A stretch of 6,671 bases of DNA from Chloroflexota bacterium. GTDB lineage: Bacteria > Chloroflexota > Dehalococcoidia > Lucifugimonadales > Lucifugimonadaceae. How positions within the stretch are numbered: position 1 is the first letter of the stretch; every line of letters starts with the position of its first letter. The stretch is taken from NCBI GenBank assembly GCA_016189845.1, contig JACPRT010000091.1, forward strand, positions 1 to 6,671. The letters run 5' to 3'. The notes below the pieces were generated by a model. It was not told the origin of the DNA. It made no database searches and saw only the letters and a list, made by a program, of their open reading frames with translations. Shown here piece by piece: positions 6,666 through 6,671 of this stretch. Both the position numbers and the translations under genes were made by a program.

Positions 6666-6671
6666 AGACCC

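Overview
This is a GC-rich bacterial window, roughly 60-65% G+C, with tightly packed genes. It holds six protein-coding genes, two of them touching the window edges. No RNA genes, insertion sequences, CRISPR arrays or long repeats were seen. The carB product carries the stretch DYCVVKIPRWPFDKF and extended loops in both ATP-grasp halves. Together with the catabolic-looking aldolase, VOC, MDR dehydrogenase and DinB-like genes, this is reminiscent of Chloroflexota (Dehalococcoidia/SAR202-type) genomes. That assignment is an impression from memory of family sequences, not a computed placement.

Left part (1-1153, minus strand): a two-gene unit transcribed leftward. A two-domain VOC (glyoxalase/bleomycin-resistance fold) protein is followed 17 bp later by the N-terminal part of a zinc-dependent MDR alcohol/polyol dehydrogenase that runs off the left edge. 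A 96-bp divergent intergenic region separates these from a plus-strand HpcH/HpaI-family class II aldolase (1250-2038). Aldolase, dehydrogenase and VOC protein could form a small catabolic module for hydroxy-oxo acids, but the window does not prove it.

Middle (2039-2781): a 128-bp intergenic spacer holds a possible weak terminator for the aldolase and a perfect 8-2-8 palindrome 42 bp upstream of the next start codon. That next gene encodes a DinB-like putative metal-dependent protein. It converges on carB with a gap of only 29 bp.

Right part (2811-6671, minus strand): full-length carB, the large subunit of carbamoyl phosphate synthetase, the entry enzyme for pyrimidine and arginine synthesis. 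Directly upstream, overlapping the carB start by four bases (ATGA), is a small gene whose product resembles the TIR-like predicted nucleotide-binding domain (PF10137 type). That domain is known in CBASS/Pycsar-type defence effectors and related signalling proteins. This coupling of a TIR-like gene to a core nucleotide-biosynthesis gene, in the place where carA often lies, is the most unusual feature here. The TIR-like reading frame stays open to the right edge, so its N-terminus and its upstream partners are not fully visible.
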